Shown here in pieces: positions 9,333 through 20,907 of a DNA stretch of 64,000 nt. The stretch is from Klebsiella variicola. GTDB lineage: Bacteria; Pseudomonadota; Gammaproteobacteria; Enterobacterales; Enterobacteriaceae. The stretch covers positions 2,108,001 through 2,172,000 of the forward strand of contig NZ_CP010523.2 of the NCBI RefSeq assembly GCF_000828055.2, written 5' to 3'. Position 1 is the first letter of the stretch; each line of letters opens with the position of its first letter. The notes under the pieces are model-generated. The model was not told the DNA's origin. It was given only the letters and a program-made list of their open reading frames with translations, and searched no databases. Made by a program: the position numbers and the translations under genes.

Positions 9333-9458
9333 TTCCACGTCATCCTTCGGGATGCCTCTGTGTTGGCTGCGTTCATTTACCCCGGTCACGTACTGCCTGT
9401 ACGCTCCCGGGGATTCATTCACTTGCCGCCTTGACGCATGCCGAATGATTTTGTGGAA
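9333..9458. repeat. ERIC (IRU) element
   Basis: A 126-base imperfect palindrome, the standard ERIC length. It is bounded by TTCCAC (9333-9338) and GTGGAA (9453-9458). The central 33 bases at 9380-9412 pair CCCCGG with CCGGGG, and the reverse strand reads through the ERIC core (GAATCCCCGGGAGCGTAC, then GTGACCGGGGT and CGCAGCCAAC). It sits between the dauA start and the prs end. Confidence 0.85.
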
Positions 9459-9475
9459 GAATTAAAAATTCAGAG

Positions 9476-9503
9476 ACAAAAAAACCCGCCGCAGCGGGTT
9501 TTT
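9476..9503 (-). terminator. prs terminator
   Basis: The hairpin AACCCGC-cgca-GCGGGTT is flanked by A and T runs and lies directly after the prs stop codon on the minus strand. Confidence 0.8.
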
Positions 9504-9516
9504 ATGCTCGGCTCGA

Positions 9517-10548
<1,032 letters not shown>

Positions 10549-10647
10549 TTAAAGAGCACGATGCAACGTCTGGAACAGGGTGACGTTGTCACCGTAACTC
10601 AATTTCCCCGGTTGACTCGTTATCGTTGCGCCATCACGGCGCAGGAT

Positions 10648-11499
10648 TCAGAGCAGGGCCTGCTTGAGCGGCGAAAGGTTAACTCCGCGCGCCACAAAGC
10701 CGTTTAGCCATGCCGGGGCAGTGTCCAGCACCTGACGGGCAGCGGATTCGGTGTTAAATTCAGCAAACACACAGGCCCCTGTGCCGGTCAGGCGTGACGG
10801 CGCATATTCTAACAGCCAGGAAAGCGCTGCATCAACCTCGCGAAAACGTTTTCTTGCGATAAGCTCGCAATCGTTGCTGAATTCACAATTTAATAACGTA
10901 TTAATTGACCGGCGCGGGGTATTTCGTGGTAGCTCCGGATCGCGAAAAATGACTGGCGTCGGAATACTGACCCCCGGGTGCGCCACCAGGTACCATTTTT
11001 CCTCGGGCTCCACCGGTGTCAGAATTTCGCCGACTCCCTCGGCAAAGGCGGCATGGCCGCGCACGAAGACCGGCACATCGGCCCCCAGCTGAAGGCCCAG
11101 GGTCGCCAGCTCCTCTTCCGAGAGACCGCAGCCCCAGAGATGGTTGAGCGCCACCAGCACGGTGGCGGCATTGGATGAGCCGCCGCCCAGGCCGCCGCCC
11201 ATCGGCAGGCGCTTGTCGACACTGATATCGGCGCCGCTACCCGCCGGCAGGCGGTCGCTTTCGCTGGCGGCACGCATCAGCAGACGCGCAGCGCGAACGA
11301 TCAGGTTCTCCTCGTCCGGCACGCCGGCCACCGGCGTCAGCAGGCGCAGTTGACCGTCAGTTCGCGGTTCGATGGTCAAGGTGTCGCCATAGTCGAGAAA
11401 CTGAAACAGCGTCTGCAGGGTATGGTAACCATCGGCCCGCTGGCCGGTGATATATAAAAACAGATTCAGTTTTGCAGGAGAGGGCCAGCGGCTCATCAT
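10648..11499 (-). CDS. ispE: 4-diphosphocytidyl-2-C-methyl-D-erythritol kinase
   Basis: 283 residues, GHMP kinase fold. Phosphorylates CDP-ME in the methylerythritol phosphate route to isoprenoids. The N-terminal [22 protein letters not shown] and the ATP loop [15 protein letters not shown] are diagnostic. Two Met codons begin the protein; either could be used. Its start overlaps the lolB stop by 4 bases, implying coupled translation in a lolB-ispE(-prs) transcript. Confidence 0.96.
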   Translation of the reverse strand: MMSRWPSPAKLNLFLYITGQRADGYHTLQTLFQFLDYGDTLTIEPRTDGQLRLLTPVAGVPDEENLIVRAARLLMRAASESDRLPAGSGADISVDKRLPMGGGLGGGSSNAATVLVALNHLWGCGLSEEELATLGLQLGADVPVFVRGHAAFAEGVGEILTPVEPEEKWYLVAHPGVSIPTPVIFRDPELPRNTPRRSINTLLNCEFSNDCELIARKRFREVDAALSWLLEYAPSRLTGTGACVFAEFNTESAARQVLDTAPAWLNGFVARGVNLSPLKQALL

Positions 11500-12107
11500 T
11501 TCACGATCCAGTTATCCATCTTCAGCTTGATGCGCTGAGCGCCATTGTTCAGCTCGACATTAGACGGCAGGGCTGGCTGGGTATCGCTGGTGTAGCCGCC
11601 GTAGGTGACGTGCCAGGTTTTGCCATTTTGCGTGTAGTTAAGTTCACGCAGACGGTACTGATCGTCCAGCGAATAGTCGGTGGCGTCGCCCGGCAGGCCG
11701 ATGATCCACTGGCGCAGGCTGTTCAGCGGGATCGGCATCCCGGTCAGGCGGCCGATCATCTCTTCGGCATCGGTGGCGGTGTAGGTCTGGCCTTTGTTAT
11801 CGATCAGCTGCACGCTGCCTGGCTGCGCGGTCAGCGACAGCTCGGTGCTGCCCAGCGGGTTGGTCAGCAGCAGGCGATAGCGGTCCTGGCCGGTCTGTTG
11901 CCAGAAGAAGCGAGCATAGACTTTTTGCTCATCGGAAAGATAGGCAAACGCCCCGCGAGTCTGGAACTGGTTGAGGCTGCGAACAGCCTGTTGGTGCTGA
12001 CGCCACTGCGGCGAATCCGGGCTTTTGCCAGGCCCTTGCGGCGTATGAAGAGAACAGGCGGTGAGGACGAGGCTGGCCAGCGGCAGCAAGCGGAACAGTC
12101 GATTCAT
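11496..12107 (-). CDS. lolB: Outer-membrane lipoprotein receptor LolB
   Basis: 203 residues. The lipobox LTAC places the lipidated Cys at residue 18. LolB receives lipoproteins from the periplasmic carrier LolA and inserts them into the inner leaflet of the outer membrane. The sequence after the signal ([21 protein letters not shown]) and the C-terminal [11 protein letters not shown] match the family. It is divergent from hemA and overlaps ispE by 4 bases. Confidence 0.95.
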   Translation of the reverse strand: MNRLFRLLPLASLVLTACSLHTPQGPGKSPDSPQWRQHQQAVRSLNQFQTRGAFAYLSDEQKVYARFFWQQTGQDRYRLLLTNPLGSTELSLTAQPGSVQLIDNKGQTYTATDAEEMIGRLTGMPIPLNSLRQWIIGLPGDATDYSLDDQYRLRELNYTQNGKTWHVTYGGYTSDTQPALPSNVELNNGAQRIKLKMDNWIVK

Positions 12108-12378
12108 AATGATGACAAATCCTTGATGTCTACAGGGAAAAACGGCGGCAGGGGAACAGCGGGCCGATTTGTGTAGCAGGTTACATTTATAACCCTTAAT
12201 GCTAGCGTCGCCGGGCGATAGCGTCTACGTTCAAGTTGTCTGAAATCAAAAAATTAACGTTAATGGCGGTCTTGCTTTGGCTATTACTCCAAAAGGGGAG
12301 CCTCTCTTTTATTGATTACGCGCATCCTGTATGATGCACTCAGACTAACCTTAGCAACGCTGGTACTACTCCCTCACA

Positions 12379-13635
12379 ATGACCCTTTTAGCTCTTGGCA
12401 TCAATCACAAAACAGCGCCGGTCGACCTGCGAGAACGTGTGACGTTTTCGCCGGAAACGCTCGATCAGGCGCTGGAGAGCTTGCTGGCTCAGCCGATGGT
12501 GCAGGGGGGGGTAGTGCTGTCGACCTGCAACCGCACGGAACTCTATCTCAGCGTCGAAGAGCAGGACAATCTGCAGGAAGCGCTGATCCGCTGGCTGTGC
12601 AACTATCACGGCCTCAACGAAGAAGACCTGCGTAAGAGCCTCTACTGGCACCAGGATAATGACGCCGTCAGCCATCTGATGCGCGTCGCCAGCGGCCTCG
12701 ATTCGCTGGTGCTGGGCGAGCCGCAGATCCTCGGCCAGGTGAAAAAAGCGTTTGCTGATTCCAGCCGCGGTCATCTGAACGTCAGCGAACTGGAGCGGAT
12801 GTTCCAGAAGTCGTTCTCGGTGGCAAAGCGTGTGCGTACCGAAACCGATATCGGCGCCAGCGCCGTTTCCGTCGCGTTCGCCGCCTGTACCCTGGCGCGG
12901 CAAATCTTTGAATCGCTCTCCAGCGTCACCGTGTTACTGGTCGGCGCCGGTGAAACCATCGAACTGGTGGCGCGCCATCTTCGCGAACATCACGTGCGCA
13001 AAATGGTGATTGCCAACCGCACCCGCGAACGCGCCCAGGCGCTGGCGGACGAAGTGGGCGCCGAGGTGATTGCCCTCAGCGATATCGACGAACGGCTGAA
13101 AGAGGCCGACATTATTATCAGCTCCACCGCCAGCCCGCTGCCGATCATCGGCAAAGGCATGGTGGAGCGCGCGCTTAAGGCGCGGCGTAACCAGCCGATG
13201 CTGCTGGTGGATATCGCCGTTCCGCGCGATGTCGAACCGGAGGTCGGCAAACTGGCCAACGCCTACCTGTACAGCGTCGACGATCTGCAAAACATCATTC
13301 AGCACAACCTGGCGCAGCGTAAGGCCGCGGCGGTGCAGGCGGAATCGATCGTCGAGCAGGAGACCAGCGAATTTATGGCCTGGCTGCGCGCGCAGAGCGC
13401 CAGCGAGACGATTCGCGAATACCGTTCTCAGTCTGAGCAGGTCCGTGAGGAGCTGACCGCGAAGGCGCTGGCCGCGCTGGAGCAGGGCGGTGATGCCCAG
13501 GAAATTATGCAGGATCTGGCCCGCAAGCTGACCAACCGCCTGATCCACGCGCCAACCAAATCTCTTCAGCAGGCCGCCCGTGACGGGGACGACGAACGCC
13601 TGCATATTCTGCGCAACAGCCTCGGGCTGGAATAG
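12379..13635 (+). CDS. hemA: Glutamyl-tRNA reductase
   Basis: 418 residues, same as E. coli. Reduces glutamyl-tRNA(Glu) to glutamate-1-semialdehyde, the first committed step of haem and sirohaem synthesis. The catalytic Cys50 lies in [10 protein letters not shown], the NADPH site in [17 protein letters not shown], and the C-terminal dimerisation helix is complete. The N-terminus [15 protein letters not shown] is the region known in Salmonella to make the enzyme unstable when haem is sufficient. prfA follows after 42 bases. Sirohaem made from this pathway is needed by the nitrite reductase encoded further along. Confidence 0.97.
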   Translation: MTLLALGINHKTAPVDLRERVTFSPETLDQALESLLAQPMVQGGVVLSTCNRTELYLSVEEQDNLQEALIRWLCNYHGLNEEDLRKSLYWHQDNDAVSHLMRVASGLDSLVLGEPQILGQVKKAFADSSRGHLNVSELERMFQKSFSVAKRVRTETDIGASAVSVAFAACTLARQIFESLSSVTVLLVGAGETIELVARHLREHHVRKMVIANRTRERAQALADEVGAEVIALSDIDERLKEADIIISSTASPLPIIGKGMVERALKARRNQPMLLVDIAVPRDVEPEVGKLANAYLYSVDDLQNIIQHNLAQRKAAAVQAESIVEQETSEFMAWLRAQSASETIREYRSQSEQVREELTAKALAALEQGGDAQEIMQDLARKLTNRLIHAPTKSLQQAARDGDDERLHILRNSLGLE

Positions 13636-13677
13636 CGCACCTTTCTCTTATTTTCAGGACAGGGTGAATTCACGCCT

Positions 13678-14760
13678 ATGAAGTCTTCTATTGTTGCCAA
13701 ACTGGAAGCGTTGTACGAGCGCCATGAAGAAGTGCAGGCGCTGCTCGGCGATGCCGCGACGATTGCCGATCAGGATAAATTCCGCGCGCTGTCGCGGGAA
13801 TATGCTCAACTGAGCGATGTGGCGCGCTGCTATACCGACTGGCGTCAGGTGCAGGAGGATATCGAAACTGCGCAGATGATGCTCGACGATCCGGAGATGC
13901 GCGAAATGGCGCAGGAAGAGCTGCGTGACGCCAAAGAAAAAGGCGACCAGCTGGAGCAACAGCTGCAGGTGCTGCTGTTGCCGAAAGATCCCGATGACGA
14001 GCGTAACGCTTTCGTGGAAGTGCGCGCCGGAACCGGCGGTGACGAAGCGGCGCTGTTTGCCGGCGATCTGTTCCGCATGTACAGCCGCTATGCGGAATCG
14101 CGTCGCTGGCAGGTGGAGATCCTCAGCGCCAACGAAGGTGAACACGGCGGTTTCAAAGAGGTGATCGCCAAATTCAGCGGCGACGGCGTTTACGGTCGGC
14201 TGAAATTTGAATCCGGCGGCCATCGCGTGCAGCGTGTGCCGGCCACCGAATCGCAGGGGCGTATTCATACCTCCGCCTGCACCGTGGCGGTGATGCCGGA
14301 GCTGCCGGAAGCCGAAATGCCGGACATTAACCCGGCGGATCTGCGCATCGATACTTTCCGCTCCTCCGGCGCGGGCGGTCAGCACGTCAACACCACCGAC
14401 TCAGCTATCCGTATTACTCACCTGCCGACCGGCATCGTGGTGGAGTGTCAGGACGAACGTTCCCAGCATAAAAACAAAGCCAAGGCGTTGTCAGTGCTGG
14501 GGGCGCGTATCCGCGCCGCCGAAGTGGCCAAGCGTCAGCAGGCGGAAGCCTCCACGCGCCGTAACCTGCTGGGCAGCGGCGATCGTAGCGACCGTAACCG
14601 CACTTACAATTTCCCACAGGGGCGCGTGACCGACCACCGCATCAACCTGACGCTTTATCGTCTGGATGAAACCATGGAAGGCAAACTCGATATGCTGATT
14701 GAGCCAATTGTTCAGGAATATCAGGCCGATCAGCTGGCGGCGCTGTCCGAGCAGGAATGA
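13678..14760 (+). CDS. prfA: Peptide chain release factor 1
   Basis: 360 residues. Recognises UAA and UAG stop codons and triggers peptide release. The PxT-type anticodon tripeptide appears in [15 protein letters not shown], and the GGQ hydrolysis motif in [15 protein letters not shown]. It overlaps the start of prmC, whose product methylates the GGQ glutamine. Confidence 0.98.
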   Translation: MKSSIVAKLEALYERHEEVQALLGDAATIADQDKFRALSREYAQLSDVARCYTDWRQVQEDIETAQMMLDDPEMREMAQEELRDAKEKGDQLEQQLQVLLLPKDPDDERNAFVEVRAGTGGDEAALFAGDLFRMYSRYAESRRWQVEILSANEGEHGGFKEVIAKFSGDGVYGRLKFESGGHRVQRVPATESQGRIHTSACTVAVMPELPEAEMPDINPADLRIDTFRSSGAGGQHVNTTDSAIRITHLPTGIVVECQDERSQHKNKAKALSVLGARIRAAEVAKRQQAEASTRRNLLGSGDRSDRNRTYNFPQGRVTDHRINLTLYRLDETMEGKLDMLIEPIVQEYQADQLAALSEQE

Positions 14761-15608
14761 TGACCTTTCAGGCCTGGCTGCAGCAGGCGATCGCCCGGCT
14801 GCGTGAAAGCGACAGCCCGCGACGCGATGCCGAGATCCTGCTGGGACATGTTACCGGCCGGGCGCGCACCTGGATTTTGGCCTTCGGCGAAACGACGCTG
14901 TCCGCTGACGAGGCGACGACGCTGGAGGCGCTCCTGCAGCGACGTCAGCGCGGAGAACCTATTGCCCACCTGATTGGGCAGCGTGAGTTCTGGTCGCTGC
15001 CGCTGTTCGTCTCCCCGGCGACGCTGATCCCCCGACCGGATACCGAGTGTCTGGTGGAGCAGGCGCTGGCGCGACTGCCTGCCGTGCCGTGCCGTATTCT
15101 CGACCTCGGCACCGGGACCGGCGCCATTGCTCTGGCGCTGGCCAGCGAGCGTCCGGATTGCGAGGTCACCGCGGTGGATGTGATGCCGGACGCCGTGGCG
15201 CTGGCACTGCGCAATGCCGCTCATCTGGACATCGCTAACGTGACGATACGGCAAAGCGACTGGTTTAGCGCGCTGGCCGGGCAGCGTTTTGCCATGATCG
15301 TCAGTAATCCACCCTATATCGACGCCGCCGACCCGCATCTCGCCGAGGGCGATGTGCGCTTTGAGCCGTTGACGGCGCTGGTTGCTGCCGATCAGGGGCT
15401 GGCGGATCTGGCGCAGATTATCCGCGAGGGACGGCAGTATCTGCTGCCCGGCGGCTGGATGCTGCTGGAGCATGGCTGGACCCAGGGCGAGGCGGTTCGC
15501 GCCCTGTTCCGCGAAGCGGGCTATCTCGACGTCGCGACCTGTCGCGACTATGGCGACAATGAACGTCTGACTCTCGGACGTTTACCCGACATGGAGAACG
15601 TTGGCTGA
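14757..15608 (+). CDS. prmC: Release factor glutamine methyltransferase
   Basis: 283 residues. SAM-dependent N5-glutamine methyltransferase acting on the GGQ motif of release factors 1 and 2. [16 protein letters not shown] binds SAM, and SNPPYI is the catalytic NPPY motif. The ATG at 14757 overlaps the prfA stop codon; a second Met follows immediately. The gene ends in overlap with sirB2, so translation of prfA-prmC-sirB2 is likely coupled. Confidence 0.96.
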   Translation: MMTFQAWLQQAIARLRESDSPRRDAEILLGHVTGRARTWILAFGETTLSADEATTLEALLQRRQRGEPIAHLIGQREFWSLPLFVSPATLIPRPDTECLVEQALARLPAVPCRILDLGTGTGAIALALASERPDCEVTAVDVMPDAVALALRNAAHLDIANVTIRQSDWFSALAGQRFAMIVSNPPYIDAADPHLAEGDVRFEPLTALVAADQGLADLAQIIREGRQYLLPGGWMLLEHGWTQGEAVRALFREAGYLDVATCRDYGDNERLTLGRLPDMENVG

Positions 15609-16000
15609 TGAACTTATTCACGGCTGTCCTCTACCTGCACATCGCCAGCGTGGTGGTGTCGGTAGGATTGTTCGTTTTACGTTACTGGTGGATGTATCAT
15701 CAGAGCCCGCTGCTGAACCAGCGGTGGGTGCGAATTGCGCCGCACTGCAGCGATACGCTGCTGTTTCTCAGCGGTGCGGGTTTAATGGCGATAACGCACT
15801 ACCTGCCGTTCACCGAAGACGGCGCATGGCTGACTGAAAAGCTGTTTGGCGTTATCATTTACATCGCATTAGGTTTTATCGCGCTGGGCCGCCGTCGTCC
15901 GCGCAGCCAGCAGAGCCGTTTTATCGCGTTCCTGCTGGCGCTGGTGGTGTTGTTTATTATCATTCAACTCGCCATCACAAGAATACCGATACTGGGGTAG
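15608..16000 (+). CDS. sirB2: SirB2/YchQ family membrane protein
   Basis: 130 residues with four predicted membrane segments. The family is named after a Salmonella locus first linked to invasion gene regulation; biochemical function is unknown. Start ATG overlaps the prmC TGA. It is followed 3 bases later by sirB1, the conserved order. Confidence 0.88.
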   Translation: MNLFTAVLYLHIASVVVSVGLFVLRYWWMYHQSPLLNQRWVRIAPHCSDTLLFLSGAGLMAITHYLPFTEDGAWLTEKLFGVIIYIALGFIALGRRRPRSQQSRFIAFLLALVVLFIIIQLAITRIPILG

Positions 16001-16003
16001 GGC

Positions 16004-16816
16004 ATGGGGTCATTAGCGGATTTCGAATTTAACAAAGCGCCATTGTGTGATGGCATGGTCCTCATTTCTGAACAGGTCCGCGACGATTTTCCGTCGCGTT
16101 TTGTCGAGGAAGAGCTGCAGCGGCTGCTGCGCCTCGCGCAGGAGGAGATTGCGCCGTCGTGGGACCAGGAGCGCCAGATAGAACGCCTGCTGGCGCTGTT
16201 TTACGACGAGTGGGGCTTTGGCGCTTCGCAGGGCATTTATCGTCTTTCCGACGCGTTATGGCTGGATAAAGTGCTGGTCAACCGTCAGGGGAGCGCGGTG
16301 TCGTTAGGCGCGATCCTGCTGTGGATCGCCCAGCGCCTGGCGCTGCCGGTGGTGCCGGTGATCTTCCCGACCCAAATGCTGTTGCGTGCGGATCCGGAAA
16401 CCAGCGAAGAGATGTGGCTGATTAATCCGTTTAACGGCGAGACCCTCGACGAACATACCCTGGAGGTATGGCTGAAGGGCAACATCGGGCCGGTGGCGGA
16501 ACTGTTTAATGAAGATCTCGACGAAGCGGATAACGCCGAGGTGATCCGCAAGCTGCTGGACACCCTGAAGTCGGCGCTGATGGAAGAGCGGCAGATGGAG
16601 CTGGCTCTGCGCGCCAGCGAAGCGCTGCTGCAGTTTAACCCGGAAGATCCGTATGAGATCCGCGACCGCGGGCTGATATACGCCCAGCTGGACTGCGATC
16701 ACGTGGCGCTGTTGGATCTGAGCTATTTCGTTGAGCAGTGCCCGGAGGATCCGATCAGTGAGATGATCCGCGCGCAGATCAACACGATTTCGCACAAACA
16801 AATTACATTGCATTAG
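16004..16816 (+). CDS. sirB1: SirB1/YchA transglutaminase-like TPR protein
   Basis: 270 residues, soluble. The N-terminal two thirds belong to the SirB1 transglutaminase-like fold (YDEWGFGASQGIYRLSDALWLDKVL), and the C-terminus has TPR-like helices (ALLQFNPEDPYEIRDRGLIYAQL). The molecular function is not established. It is the penultimate gene of the hemA-kdsA group. Confidence 0.88.
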   Translation: MGSLADFEFNKAPLCDGMVLISEQVRDDFPSRFVEEELQRLLRLAQEEIAPSWDQERQIERLLALFYDEWGFGASQGIYRLSDALWLDKVLVNRQGSAVSLGAILLWIAQRLALPVVPVIFPTQMLLRADPETSEEMWLINPFNGETLDEHTLEVWLKGNIGPVAELFNEDLDEADNAEVIRKLLDTLKSALMEERQMELALRASEALLQFNPEDPYEIRDRGLIYAQLDCDHVALLDLSYFVEQCPEDPISEMIRAQINTISHKQITLH

Positions 16817-16846
16817 TCTGGAACCATTCCGGTTACACCCTGATAA

Positions 16847-17710
<864 letters not shown>

Positions 17711-17730
17711 GCCTGACCGCATCACTGAAA

Positions 17731-17766
17731 AAGCCTGCCGGTGTTAACACCGGCAGGCTTTTTTTT
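17731..17766 (+). terminator. Strong terminator after kdsA
   Basis: The 13-base perfect stem AAGCCTGCCGGTG / CACCGGCAGGCTT with a TTAA loop is followed by six more T. It separates kdsA from convergent chaA. Confidence 0.92.
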
Positions 17767-17797
17767 CGCCCGGACTCCGCCGGGCGGGTAAGCGGGG

Positions 17798-18898
17798 TCA
17801 GGCGAAAATGGTCATCAGATAGGCGGCGAACAGCGCCAGGTGGGCCGCGCCGTTCAGCACATTGGTGCGCCCGGTGGAGAAGGAGATATGGCACAGCACC
17901 AGCGAGGCGACCATCACCACCATCTCCGGGGCGCCAAGGCCAAAGCGCAGCTCATTGCCGGTCAGGAAGGCGATGAGGGTGACCACCGGGACCGTCAGCG
18001 AGATGGTGGCCAGTACGGAGCCGAAAAACAGGTTCATCGCCCGCTGTACCTGATTGTTGAGCACCGCTTTGAGGGCGCCAAGGCCTTCCGGCGACAGGAT
18101 CAGCAGGGCCACCAGGAAGCCGGTAAAGGCCACCGGGGCGTTCATGCTGGTCAACAGCGTTTCCAGCGGATTGGCGTTCATTTTGGTGACCGCGATCACT
18201 GCCACCAGGTGCACCAGCAGCCAGGCGGTATGCCACCCGCTGCTGTGGGCAGACGGTTTACCGTGGTGCGGGTCGTCATCGTCGCTGTCGTCTTCATGCT
18301 CATAAACAAACAGACTCTGATGGGTTTTGGTTTGAATCAGCAGGAAAACGCCGTACATGGCCGCCGAGATCACCGCCACCAGCAGCGATTGCCCGGTGCT
18401 GAAGTTTGCGCCCGGCAGCGCCATCGGAAACACCAGCACGATAATCGCCAGCGGAAACAGGGCGATAAGATACTGCTTAATGCCGAACAGATTCATATAT
18501 TGGGTGGCAAATTTACGCCCGCCCAGCAGCAGAGAGAAACCGACCAGACCGCCGGTGACGATCATAATAATGGAGTAGAGCGTATCACGCATCAGGGTCG
18601 GCGCGGCGTCACCGGTGGCCATTAACGCCGAGATCAGACTGACCTCAAGGATAACCACCGACAGGCTGAGGATCAGGGAGCCATAGGGCTCGCCCAGGCG
18701 GTGGGCGAGGACGTCGGCGTGGCGGACCACGCTGAAGGCGCTGCTTAAAATACCGACCAGCGCGAGGATATTAATTGCGATAACCACTGGCAGTGACTGG
18801 CTGCTGCCCCAGAAAAACAGCACCGCCAGCGCCAGCACCGGAAAGACGAGGGAAGACTCCTTATGGCGGGTTTTTACCGCCTCATGTGCATGGGTCAT
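17798..18898 (-). CDS. chaA: Calcium/sodium:proton antiporter ChaA
   Basis: 366 residues with about 11 membrane segments in two cation-exchanger repeats (for example LILSLSVVILEVSLISALM and ILSPEGLGALKAVL). A cytoplasmic-loop stretch rich in Asp, Glu and His (EHEDDSDDDDPHHGK) sits mid-protein and may sense or chelate cations. E. coli ChaA exports Ca2+ and Na+ (and K+) at alkaline pH. It is divergent from chaBC across an AT-rich gap of about 260 bases. Confidence 0.94.
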   Translation of the reverse strand: MTHAHEAVKTRHKESSLVFPVLALAVLFFWGSSQSLPVVIAINILALVGILSSAFSVVRHADVLAHRLGEPYGSLILSLSVVILEVSLISALMATGDAAPTLMRDTLYSIIMIVTGGLVGFSLLLGGRKFATQYMNLFGIKQYLIALFPLAIIVLVFPMALPGANFSTGQSLLVAVISAAMYGVFLLIQTKTHQSLFVYEHEDDSDDDDPHHGKPSAHSSGWHTAWLLVHLVAVIAVTKMNANPLETLLTSMNAPVAFTGFLVALLILSPEGLGALKAVLNNQVQRAMNLFFGSVLATISLTVPVVTLIAFLTGNELRFGLGAPEMVVMVASLVLCHISFSTGRTNVLNGAAHLALFAAYLMTIFA

Positions 18899-19161
18899 GA
18901 ACCATCTCCATTTATGCAGGTGTTATAATTATAAAAACGTAGGGCGGTAAAGTAACAGATTTTGATAAATTACCGCTGGTTTTTTACTTAAATTTACGGG
19001 TATCGAGTGATATCTTGATTAGTTTATTATAATTTATGTTTACCACTATTTAGTTCTTACTATTCAGATAATTACTAAAATAATTTTTCTACTCATTTTG
19101 ACCTTGATAGCCAGCCGCTTGCGTACCAGACTTAAATTTAATGCTCAAACAGGAGGTCAGT

Positions 19162-19392
19162 ATGCCCTATCGCAATAAACAAGAACTCCCCGACAGCGTT
19201 CAGCATGTTCTGCCTGCTCATGCGCAGGAAATTTATAAAGAAGCGTTTAACAGCGCCTGGGATCAATATAAAGATAAAGATGAGCGGCGCGATGACGCCA
19301 GCCGCGAAGAGACGGCGCACAAAGTCGCCTGGGCGGCGGTGAAGAACAGTTACGAGAAAGGCGATGATGATAAGTGGCATAAGAAAAAATAA
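19162..19392 (+). CDS. chaB: Putative cation transport regulator ChaB
   Basis: 76 residues from the ATG at 19162, which has an ideal AGGAGG at 19150-19155; an upstream in-frame ATG at 19141 lacks one. Family motif: LPDSVQHVLPAHAQEIYKEAFNSAW-like helical region and a C-terminal GDDDKWHKK. Proposed to act with ChaA, but the mechanism is not known. chaC follows after 136 bases. Confidence 0.9.
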   Translation: MPYRNKQELPDSVQHVLPAHAQEIYKEAFNSAWDQYKDKDERRDDASREETAHKVAWAAVKNSYEKGDDDKWHKKK

Positions 19393-19528
19393 TTGCTGAC
19401 GCCGCTTTTATGCTTGCCAGCGCCCCGCTGATTGCTTATTGAAGGATAAAGCTGGATAATATTTCAGCAATATTGACGGATGCATGAGACGAACGCCGGG
19501 AAGCGGGCAGTGGCGGAGGTAGTAAACA

Positions 19529-20209
19529 GTGTTAACTCGTGATTTCTTAATGAATGCGGATTGTAAGACAGCGTTTGGCGCTATTGAGGAATCGCTACTC
19601 TGGTCGGCAGAACAACGTGCAGCCTCGCTGGCGGCGACGCTGGCCTGCCGCCCGGATGATGGCTCAGTATGGATCTTTGGCTACGGTTCGCTTATCTGGA
19701 ACCCGGCGCTCAATTATCGCGAGTCCTGCACCGGTACGCTGCCGGGCTGGCACCGTGCGTTTTGCCTGCGGTTGACCGCCGGGCGCGGTAGCGCCTGCCA
19801 GCCGGGACGTATGCTCGCTCTCAAAGAGGGCGGCCGAACCACCGGCGTCGCCTATCGTTTGCCTGACGACACGCTGGAAGAAGAGCTGACCCTGCTGTGG
19901 AAGCGGGAGATGATCACCGGCTGCTATCTGCCCACCTGGTGCAAGCTGGAGCTGGACGACGGACGGACGGTGAATGCCCTGGTGTTTATTATGGATCCGC
20001 GCCATCCACTGTTTGAACCGGATACCAGCGCCCAGGTTATCGCCCCGCTGATCGCCCGGGCCAGCGGGCCGCTCGGCACCAACGCCCAGTATCTGTTTTC
20101 GCTCGAGCAGGCGCTAAGCAAGCTGGGGATGCACGACGCCAGTCTCGATGACCTGGTGGCCAGCGTACGCGCGCTGTTGGGCGAGAGTCCGACGCCGGGC
20201 CTGGCCTGA
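19529..20209 (+). CDS. chaC: Glutathione-specific gamma-glutamylcyclotransferase ChaC
   Basis: 226 residues. Cleaves glutathione to 5-oxoproline and Cys-Gly in the cytoplasm. The substrate loop VWIFGYGSLIWNP and catalytic-region LLWKREM are characteristic. The start is a GTG at 19529 with GGAGG at 19515-19519; a Met 7 codons later is an alternative. A little shorter than E. coli ChaC, with a different C-terminal tail (ESPTPGLA). Confidence 0.93.
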   Translation: MLTRDFLMNADCKTAFGAIEESLLWSAEQRAASLAATLACRPDDGSVWIFGYGSLIWNPALNYRESCTGTLPGWHRAFCLRLTAGRGSACQPGRMLALKEGGRTTGVAYRLPDDTLEEELTLLWKREMITGCYLPTWCKLELDDGRTVNALVFIMDPRHPLFEPDTSAQVIAPLIARASGPLGTNAQYLFSLEQALSKLGMHDASLDDLVASVRALLGESPTPGLA

Positions 20210-20224
20210 GCGCGCGCAAAAGAA

Positions 20225-20408
20225 AACGCCCGGCATGGCCGGGCGTCCGATTGCTGACCAGTAAGGAAAAAGCGTGGTTTTTCCTTACTGGTGGTTATCA
20301 GCCGAAAATCAATAAATTGATTTTCCCTGTTATTTTTCTGGTGCAATCTGCAAGCACAATGATTGCATGAGGTTTGTCATGAATCTCACGCCCGGCACGG
20401 CCGGGCGT
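20225..20408. repeat. Cluster of five palindromes downstream of chaC
   Basis: Five hairpins fall within 184 bases. ACGCCCGGC-atg-GCCGGGCGT lies at 20226-20246 and an almost identical hairpin with loop ACG at 20388-20408. Between them are a perfect 14-base stem CCAGTAAGGAAAAA with its complement at 20258-20291, a 10-base stem GAAAATCAAT / ATTGATTTTC at 20304-20325, and TGCAATC / GATTGCA at 20342-20367. Some may terminate chaC and the convergent small gene; the whole set is more than terminators need. Confidence 0.7.
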
Positions 20409-20426
20409 ATGTTCTGATAGTAACTG

Positions 20427-20669
20427 TCAGGCTGGCACGTAGCTGATGGAGTGCTCCAGTGACTGGCTGTGACTGTCGATAAGCACGTTCCAGGTGCCGC
20501 TGTAGGGCACCGTCAGATAGGCGCTATCCCGATCCTGCACGCTCAGAATATCCGCATGGCTATCGCCCGGGACCTTCGCGCTCATTAGATGAATATGGCA
20601 GCGCTCTGAACACCGCACCACCAGTGTGTCACCACCAAATAACGTCAAACTTGCTTTAACCATCGCCAT
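20427..20669 (-). CDS. Small DUF1883-like protein
   Basis: 80 residues from the ATG at 20669, preceded by GGGGTAC; an upstream in-frame ATG at 20735 would add 22 residues but has no clear ribosome site. The pattern is a compact beta-sandwich: LTLFGGDTLVVRCSERCHIHLM, then AYLTVPYSGTWNVLIDS. The last segment resembles the RLPIPSSGHWYVAVD-type motif of DUF1883 proteins. No signal peptide. Function unknown. Not found at this place in E. coli; it lies between chaC and ychN and has an FNR-like box about 110 bases upstream. Confidence 0.65.
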   Translation of the reverse strand: MAMVKASLTLFGGDTLVVRCSERCHIHLMSAKVPGDSHADILSVQDRDSAYLTVPYSGTWNVLIDSHSQSLEHSISYVPA

Positions 20670-20777
20670 TTTTGTACCCCGTTTCTGTCCCGCTACAGCA
20701 TCCTGCCCACCCAGTCCTCGCGTGATATTGTTCACACTTTGCTCTGTGCATCACACCAAACGGCGCGGGCCGGGATG

Positions 20778-20791
20778 CTGATTTTGATCAA
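20778..20791 (-). promoter_or_regulatory. FNR-like box upstream of the DUF1883-like gene
   Basis: CTGAT-TTTG-ATCAA matches the FNR consensus TTGAT-N4-ATCAA at 9 of 10 positions. If active at -41.5 for the minus-strand gene, transcription would start near 20743, but I see only a weak -10 there. CRP-type binding is an alternative. Confidence 0.35.
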
Positions 20792-20815
20792 AAAAAGGGA
20801 TAAAGATTAAACAAA

Positions 20816-20858
20816 AATGACGTTGTTCCTGAAAGCATTCAGCTAACGTTTTTTTTGT
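20816..20858. terminator. Terminator after ychN
   Basis: The hairpin ACGTT-gttc-CTGAA-agca-TTCAG-ct-AACGT has T8 on the plus-strand side, and on the minus strand it is followed by ATTTTTGTTT. It lies just past the ychN stop codon on the minus strand. Confidence 0.6.
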
Positions 20859-20907
20859 CTCTTCAAGCGCCAATACGTGACATTTCATCCCGTTCGACGG
20901 CCTACAT

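Noticed and set aside
20741-20757. CRP site upstream of the DUF1883-like gene
   Set aside because: TGTG and TCACA elements are present, but their spacing and orientation do not give TGTGA-N6-TCACA.
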